Shown one piece after another: positions 6,776 to 11,204 of a stretch of DNA of 11,204 bases. The notes under the pieces were generated by a model. It had not been told where the DNA came from and did no database searches. It saw only the letters and a list, made by a program, of their open reading frames with translations. Each line of letters starts with the position of its first letter. The stretch's first letter is position 1. The stretch is from an uncultured Ruminococcus sp. (GTDB taxonomy: Bacteria; Bacillota; Clostridia; Oscillospirales; CAG-272), in the NCBI GenBank assembly GCA_902803255.1, contig CADCPG010000077.1, positions 1-11,204 on the forward strand, in the 5' to 3' direction. Both the position numbers and the translations under genes were made by a program.

Positions 6776-8226
6776 GCGTTTATTTTCTCGGGATCGATAT
6801 TGGCTCGACCGCCGTCAAGGCGTGTGTCGCCGGAGGCGGCCGCGTCGCCGGACGCGGAAGCGCCGGCTATCCCACAGACCGTCTTCCCGACGGCAGAGTC
6901 GAGCAGGACCCAGACGACTGGTACCGCGCCGCCGCGGAGGCCGTAAGGGCCGCCGTGGCGGATGCCGGCATATCCGGCCGCCGGATCGCCGGCATCGGCC
7001 TCTCCGCCCAGGGCGGCGCCATGTACGCCGCCGGGCGGGGCGGCGCTCCGCTCACCCCCGCGGCGAGCTGGATGGACCGCAGGGCCGGGGCCGAGGCGAA
7101 GGAGGAGGAGCGGCTGTTCGGGGCGGAGAGGATCAGACGTATGTGCGGCTGGCCTCCCTCTGCGTCCGACTGCCTCGCGAAGCTCATGAAGCTCCGCCGC
7201 GAGGACCCGGGCCTCTTTTATTCAGCCGGACGCTTCCTCACGACCTGCGAATCGGTCACCGCGAGGCTCACCGGCCACGCCGTCACCGACCCGACGGGAC
7301 AGGCCATAACCAGACTGTACGACTACCGTTCGGGCGCTTATTTTTCCGATGCGCTGAATTACCTTGGCATCGGTGAAGAGAAGTTCGCGTCGGTGCTGCC
7401 CTGCGGCTGCTTCGCCGGGGGACTGCTCCCCGAAGCCGCCGCCGACCTCGGCCTCGATGCCGGCACGCCGGTCTACAACGGGGCTCACGACCAGTACTGC
7501 GCGTCGATCGGAAGCGGAGTGACAGAGCCCGGGCAGCTGCTCGTCGCCACCGGCACCGCCTGGGTGCTCTTCGGAGTATCCGACAGGATCATCGACGCCC
7601 CGCCGTATCCGGCAGCCTGCGCGCATCCGGCAGCCGGCAGGTACGGCGTTATGACGTCGATGTCGGGCTGCGGCGGAGCTCTCGGGGCTTACGCCGCATC
7701 GAAGGGGCGCACGCTGCGCGAACTCGACGGAGAGATCGTCTCGCGCGGCCTCGCCGACGGAAAAGGCGGCAGGTTCGTCTGTCCGCTGCCCGAGATGTAC
7801 TCAGTGGCGCACAGGGAGGGCGTATGCCGCCCGCTCGGCGAAGACGCGGAGCTCGATCCCGCCGAAACGGCGCTCGCGGCCATGGAGTCGATAGCTTTCG
7901 AGAGCAGGATACTTATCGAGGCCTTCGAAGCCGCAGGATTTCCGCGCGGAGACGAAGTCGTGATGTCGGGAGGAGCCTCAAAGAGCCCGCTCTGGCGGGG
8001 GATCCTCGCCGACGTCCTGGGAGACCGGAGGCTCTTCATGCTCTGCGAGCCCGACGCCCCCGCGCTCGGCGCGGCGCTCATCGCCTCGGTATCGGCCGGG
8101 GCGTACCCGTCGCTCGCCGCGGCGTCGGCGGCATTCTCGGCAAGAGTCGAAGTGCCGTCAGATCCCGGAAGAAGCGCGGACTACGGCGAAAAATACCTCC
8201 GCTACCGCGAATGGGCATTGAAGTAA
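6772..8226 (+). CDS. FGGY-family carbohydrate kinase, xylulokinase-like
   Basis: This 484-residue cytoplasmic kinase would phosphorylate a ketose or polyol with ATP. The two actin-like domains are clear: the first phosphate motif FLGIDIGST (Asp9), GLSAQGG, the substrate-loop WMDRRA (100-105), NGAHDQ with the likely catalytic base Asp240, the second phosphate motif VATGTAW and the adenosine motif MSGGASKSPLW from residue 398. Length is normal for the family. The ATG at 6772 overlaps the previous gene's TGA in an ATGA junction, and the FGGY fold begins right there. The frame stays open upstream to 6451, but that stretch is an arginine-rich shadow of the oxidoreductase gene and not part of the protein. 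With the isomerase next door it forms the usual aldose-to-ketose-to-ketose-phosphate pair. The exact sugar cannot be read from sequence. Confidence 0.92.
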   Translation: MSVYFLGIDIGSTAVKACVAGGGRVAGRGSAGYPTDRLPDGRVEQDPDDWYRAAAEAVRAAVADAGISGRRIAGIGLSAQGGAMYAAGRGGAPLTPAASWMDRRAGAEAKEEERLFGAERIRRMCGWPPSASDCLAKLMKLRREDPGLFYSAGRFLTTCESVTARLTGHAVTDPTGQAITRLYDYRSGAYFSDALNYLGIGEEKFASVLPCGCFAGGLLPEAAADLGLDAGTPVYNGAHDQYCASIGSGVTEPGQLLVATGTAWVLFGVSDRIIDAPPYPAACAHPAAGRYGVMTSMSGCGGALGAYAASKGRTLRELDGEIVSRGLADGKGGRFVCPLPEMYSVAHREGVCRPLGEDAELDPAETALAAMESIAFESRILIEAFEAAGFPRGDEVVMSGGASKSPLWRGILADVLGDRRLFMLCEPDAPALGAALIASVSAGAYPSLAAASAAFSARVEVPSDPGRSADYGEKYLRYREWALK

Positions 8227-8267
8227 TATAATAAAAGCCATATTTATTTACAGAGAAAGGCAATGAC

Positions 8268-9668
8268 ATGAGCAGACCGAAGATCGGATTTTTACCCCTT
8301 TATATCAAACTTTACGACGACAGCGGCAGCGGCGCGAAAGCCCGCCCGAGACTTGAGCCGTTTGCCGTCAGACTTTCCTCCGAGCTCGAAAAACGGGGCT
8401 TCGAGGTCTTCCTGTCGCCGTTCTGCCGGGTGAAGGAGGAGTTCGAATTTGCCGTGAAGAGCTTCGAGGACGCCGGCTGTCAGGCGATCGTGACCTGGCA
8501 CGCGGCGTATTCGCCCTCGCTCGAGAGCATCGACGCCCTTGCCGGCACGAAGCTCCCGATCGTCGTTCTCGACACCACCGAGACCTATTCGTTCGGTCCC
8601 GGGCAGGACCCCGGCGAGATCTCGTACTGCCACGGCATACACGGCGTTATGGACATGTGCAGCATGCTCCGCCGCCGCGGCAAGCCCTTCGCGATCGCGG
8701 CGGGACACATCGGTCACTCCGATGTCATTGACCGCACCGCCGGATATCTCAGGGCCGCTCTCTCGGCGGCCGCGCTCCGGGGCAGCCGCACCGCCAGCAT
8801 CGGAGGCAGCTTCGACGGCATGGGCGACTTCCTCGTGACCGACGAAGAGATGAAGGACCGCTTCGGCGTTACCGTCGTACGCCCCGAAAAAGGAGCGCTC
8901 GACGCCTGCCGCGCTGAAGTGACCGACGCCGAGGTCGCGGCCGAGATCGCGGCCGACGGCAGCGATTACGACGTCATCGGCGAATTCACCGCCGAGGACA
9001 GGGAGATCACCGCAAAGAACTGCCTCGCGGTCCGCAAATGGCTCGAAAAAGAGTCGGTCGACGCCTTCAGCGTCAATTTCAGGGAGATCGGTCCGTCGAC
9101 CGGCCTGCAGACCATGCCCTTCATGGAGGCCTGCAAGGCCCTCGCCAGAGGCACGGGATACGCCGGAGAGGGCGACGTCCTCACCGCCTCGCTCGTAGGC
9201 GCCTTCCTCCGCGGAGGCTACACCGATTCGACCTTCGTCGAGATCTTCTGCCCCGACTGGAAGGACGGCAGGCTCCTGCTTTCGCATATGGGCGAGTACA
9301 ATCCCCGCCTCACGAGCGGCCGCCAGACGATGAAAAAGATGCGGTTCATCTACGGCGAAGCCCGCGATCCGATAGTCGGATACGGCTGCTACCGCGGCGG
9401 AGACGCCGTCTTCGTGAATCTCTATCATGGACCGGAGGACTTCAGGCTCTTCATCTCCGAGGTGAAGATGGAGGACATCGATCCGTCTGAGGACAGATTC
9501 ACCGACAAGGTCCGCGGCTGGCTGCGTCCGCATATGCCGGTCGCCGATTTCCTGACCGCGATATCGAAGGCGGGGGCAACCCATCACAGCGCGCTCATCT
9601 ACGGCGCGAGGGCGTCCGAGATCGAATACTTCGCGCAGCTCCTGGGACTCGGCTGCGAGGTGGTCTGA
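8268..9668 (+). CDS. L-arabinose/L-fucose isomerase-family protein
   Basis: This 466-residue protein resembles L-arabinose isomerase (AraA) in layout, probably converting an aldose to a ketose with a divalent metal. The metal-ligand pattern can be matched to E. coli AraA (E306, E333, H350, H450, from memory): Glu301 in AGEGD, Glu325 in FVEIF, His340 in SHMGEYNP and His439/440 in ATHHSA, with similar spacing. The AAGHIGHSD segment and the N-terminal domain also fit the fold. Sequence around these motifs differs from classic AraA (for example EYNP for EVCP), so substrate may differ; L-fucose-type or other aldoses are possible. AGAAAGG (8254-8260) lies 7 nt before ATG. The ATG at 8263 stops after two codons. 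A 41-nt AT-rich gap separates it from the kinase, its likely pathway partner. Confidence 0.8.
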   Translation: MSRPKIGFLPLYIKLYDDSGSGAKARPRLEPFAVRLSSELEKRGFEVFLSPFCRVKEEFEFAVKSFEDAGCQAIVTWHAAYSPSLESIDALAGTKLPIVVLDTTETYSFGPGQDPGEISYCHGIHGVMDMCSMLRRRGKPFAIAAGHIGHSDVIDRTAGYLRAALSAAALRGSRTASIGGSFDGMGDFLVTDEEMKDRFGVTVVRPEKGALDACRAEVTDAEVAAEIAADGSDYDVIGEFTAEDREITAKNCLAVRKWLEKESVDAFSVNFREIGPSTGLQTMPFMEACKALARGTGYAGEGDVLTASLVGAFLRGGYTDSTFVEIFCPDWKDGRLLLSHMGEYNPRLTSGRQTMKKMRFIYGEARDPIVGYGCYRGGDAVFVNLYHGPEDFRLFISEVKMEDIDPSEDRFTDKVRGWLRPHMPVADFLTAISKAGATHHSALIYGARASEIEYFAQLLGLGCEVV

Positions 9669-9677
9669 GGCGCTCTT

Positions 9678-11096
9678 TTGGAAACAGCGGTAAAAGATAG
9701 AAAAAAGTTCAGCCTGACCGGCAGGCGGGACATGGACATGACCGAGGGCAACATCCTCGGACAGCTCATACGTTTCGCCCTGCCGCTCCTGCTGGGCAAT
9801 CTGTTCCAGCAGCTGTACAATATGGTCGACACCTGGGTCATCGGACAGACGGGAGACAACGCCGCGTACGCGGCTGTGGGGAACGTCGGTCCGGTCACCA
9901 ATATCATGGTCGGCTTTTTCGTCGGCTTCTCGACGGGAGCGGGAGTCGTCATATCGCAGTATTTCGGCAAAAAGGACTTCGAAATGGTGAAAAAGGCGGT
10001 CCACACCGCCGTAGCCGTGACCGGGATCCTCTGCGTCGTGTTCACAGCCGTCGGCGTGCTCATGACGCCCACCGTTCTCCGGCTGATGCTGCACGTCGAT
10101 CCGGCCGACCCCGCGAGCATGAACGTCTACTACCCGGCAAAGAGGTATCTGACGATCTATTTCGCCGGCATCTCGGGACTTTTGCTCTACAACATTGGCG
10201 CCGGGATCCTGCGGGCTGTCGGTGACTCGACGAGGCCTTTCATCTTTCTGTGCGTTTCGACGGCCACCAATATCGTGCTCGACATCGTGTTCGTCTTCCT
10301 CTTCGACTGGGGGGTGACCGGCGTCGGACTTGCAACGGTGACGTCGCAGTTCGCGTCAGCCGTCTTCGCGGCGGTCACGCTGCTCCGCACCGACGGCTGC
10401 GTTAAGGTGAAGCCGTCGGCCCTCCGCATCGACGGCCCGATCCTCGGCAAGCTCGTGACCGTCGGTCTGCCGGCAGGCCTGCAGACCGCCCTGACGGCCT
10501 TCTCGAACGTCTTCGTGCAGTCGTACATAAGCGGCGCCGACGGCGTGCAGGAGATCAACATGTCGGCCTGGACGACATACTCGAAGGTCGACGCCGTCAT
10601 CTTCCTGCCTCTGCAGTCGCTCGCCCTGTCGGTCACGACGTTCGTCGGACAGAATCTCGGGCGTAAAAACGTCGAGAGGGCCAGAAAGGGCTGTTTCACG
10701 GCCTATTTCATGGCGCTGACCTGCACCGTCGGGCTGATAGTCCCGATCTGGCTCTTCGCTCCCTACATCGCGCCTTTCTTCAACTCGAGTCCGGATGTCG
10801 TCGAGCGGGCGGTCATGCTGCTCCGCTTCATCACGCCCTTCGCGCTCTGCAGCTGCGCGAACCAGATCTTCTCGGGAGCGATGCGCGGCGCCGGAAACTC
10901 GACCGCGCCGATGATCATCATGCTCTCGAATTTCGTCGGCATGCGGCAGATCTACCTCTTCGTGATGACGAGATTCATCTCTAACGCGCTGCTTCCGATA
11001 GGTATGGGATATCCCTTCGGCTGGCTCTGCTGCATGATCACCACCCTCGTATACTACAGATTCTTCTTCAGCTACACAGGGAAGAAACTGGTATGA
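9678..11096 (+). CDS. MATE-family multidrug/cation efflux transporter
   Basis: This 472-residue membrane protein belongs to the MATE family, which exports drugs or metabolites in exchange for Na+ or H+. Diagnostic segments are MTEGNILGQLIRFALPLL at 21-38, GNLFQQLYNMVDTWVIG at 40-56, STGAGVVISQYFGKKD at 85-100 and the GILRAVGDSTRP loop. The second half repeats this pattern (FVGQNLGRKN, GAMRGAGNSTAP), giving about twelve hydrophobic spans in two bundles. The start is TTG at 9678, with GAGG overlapping the preceding stop and 7 nt of spacing. ATG at 9732 (Met19) is an alternative that keeps the whole fold. Only 9 nt separate it from the isomerase gene, so cotranscription is likely. Its link to the sugar genes is unclear: it may export a by-product or simply ride along. 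Confidence 0.9.
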   Translation: METAVKDRKKFSLTGRRDMDMTEGNILGQLIRFALPLLLGNLFQQLYNMVDTWVIGQTGDNAAYAAVGNVGPVTNIMVGFFVGFSTGAGVVISQYFGKKDFEMVKKAVHTAVAVTGILCVVFTAVGVLMTPTVLRLMLHVDPADPASMNVYYPAKRYLTIYFAGISGLLLYNIGAGILRAVGDSTRPFIFLCVSTATNIVLDIVFVFLFDWGVTGVGLATVTSQFASAVFAAVTLLRTDGCVKVKPSALRIDGPILGKLVTVGLPAGLQTALTAFSNVFVQSYISGADGVQEINMSAWTTYSKVDAVIFLPLQSLALSVTTFVGQNLGRKNVERARKGCFTAYFMALTCTVGLIVPIWLFAPYIAPFFNSSPDVVERAVMLLRFITPFALCSCANQIFSGAMRGAGNSTAPMIIMLSNFVGMRQIYLFVMTRFISNALLPIGMGYPFGWLCCMITTLVYYRFFFSYTGKKLV

Positions 11097-11204
11097 ATGA
11101 TAAGGCAATACTGCACAATTCGACGCACGCGTCTTGACGGCTCTTTTTGCGCCTGTTATGACGTCGAAATCTTGAAAAACCGCCTGTTTTCCTGCGATTT
11201 CTCA

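Noticed and set aside
8227..8232. TATAAT in the gap between kinase and isomerase
   Set aside because: There is no -35-like hexamer at a suitable distance upstream, so I do not call an internal promoter.
8292..10094. Minus-strand open frame of 600 codons antisense to the isomerase and the start of the MATE gene
   Set aside because: The opposite strand encodes clear family proteins with conserved motifs and good ribosome sites. The antisense product is acidic/arginine-rich with no recognisable domain, as expected from G/C-biased third positions.
11175..11190. AAAAC/GTTTT mini-hairpin near the right edge as a terminator of the MATE gene
   Set aside because: The stem is only five A/T-rich pairs with no GC core, so it does not resemble an intrinsic terminator.
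11097..11204. Open frame from ATG at 11097 to the window edge (36 codons)
   Set aside because: No convincing ribosome site precedes the ATG, the codons are unlike the neighbouring genes, and the translated piece matches nothing I recognise. It is too short to support as a gene.

Overview
The window looks like a chromosomal segment of a GC-rich member of the Clostridia (Bacillota/Firmicutes). The evidence is lipoprotein-type binding proteins of the kind common in uncultured gut and rumen Clostridia, purine-rich Shine-Dalgarno sites, and textbook SigA promoters (TTGACA/TTGAAA, 17-nt spacer, TATAAT). This placement is an inference; the window has no rRNA or other phylogenetic marker. No RNA genes, insertion sequences, CRISPR arrays, phage genes or integrases were seen.

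Layout. Two transcription units diverge from a 245-bp regulatory region (3689-3933). The leftward unit (minus strand) carries a TIM-barrel sugar isomerase/epimerase (2798-3688), then a solute-binding lipoprotein (1212-2720). Beyond these lies a secreted GLUG-repeat surface protein (1-1121, cut by the left edge), which appears to have its own promoter. The rightward unit (plus strand) carries a second, paralogous solute-binding lipoprotein (3934-5433), a Gfo/Idh/MocA oxidoreductase (5546-6775), an FGGY carbohydrate kinase (6772-8226, overlapping the previous stop by ATGA), an L-arabinose/L-fucose isomerase-like protein (8268-9668) and a MATE-family transporter (9678-11096, TTG start). The last 108 bases (11097-11204) hold nothing I can support.

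How the genes may work together. The set reads as a carbohydrate uptake and catabolism locus. Two surface lipoproteins would capture ligands, the AraA-like isomerase would convert an aldose to a ketose, and the FGGY kinase would phosphorylate it. The oxidoreductase and TIM-barrel protein would do redox or epimerase steps on the same or a related sugar, polyol or glycoside. The ABC permeases and ATPase, a regulator, and a downstream aldolase or 4-epimerase are all absent from the window. The substrate cannot be named from sequence alone.

The points most worth a second look are the orphan paralogous binding proteins, the divergent AraA-like isomerase with an apparently intact metal tetrad, the Gfo/Idh/MocA protein with Glu-Thr-Met where the family normally has Glu-Lys-Pro, and the nearly 39-residue cysteine periodicity in the surface protein. 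I see a plausible and perhaps uncharacterised sugar pathway, but no clear evidence of a wholly new kind of system.
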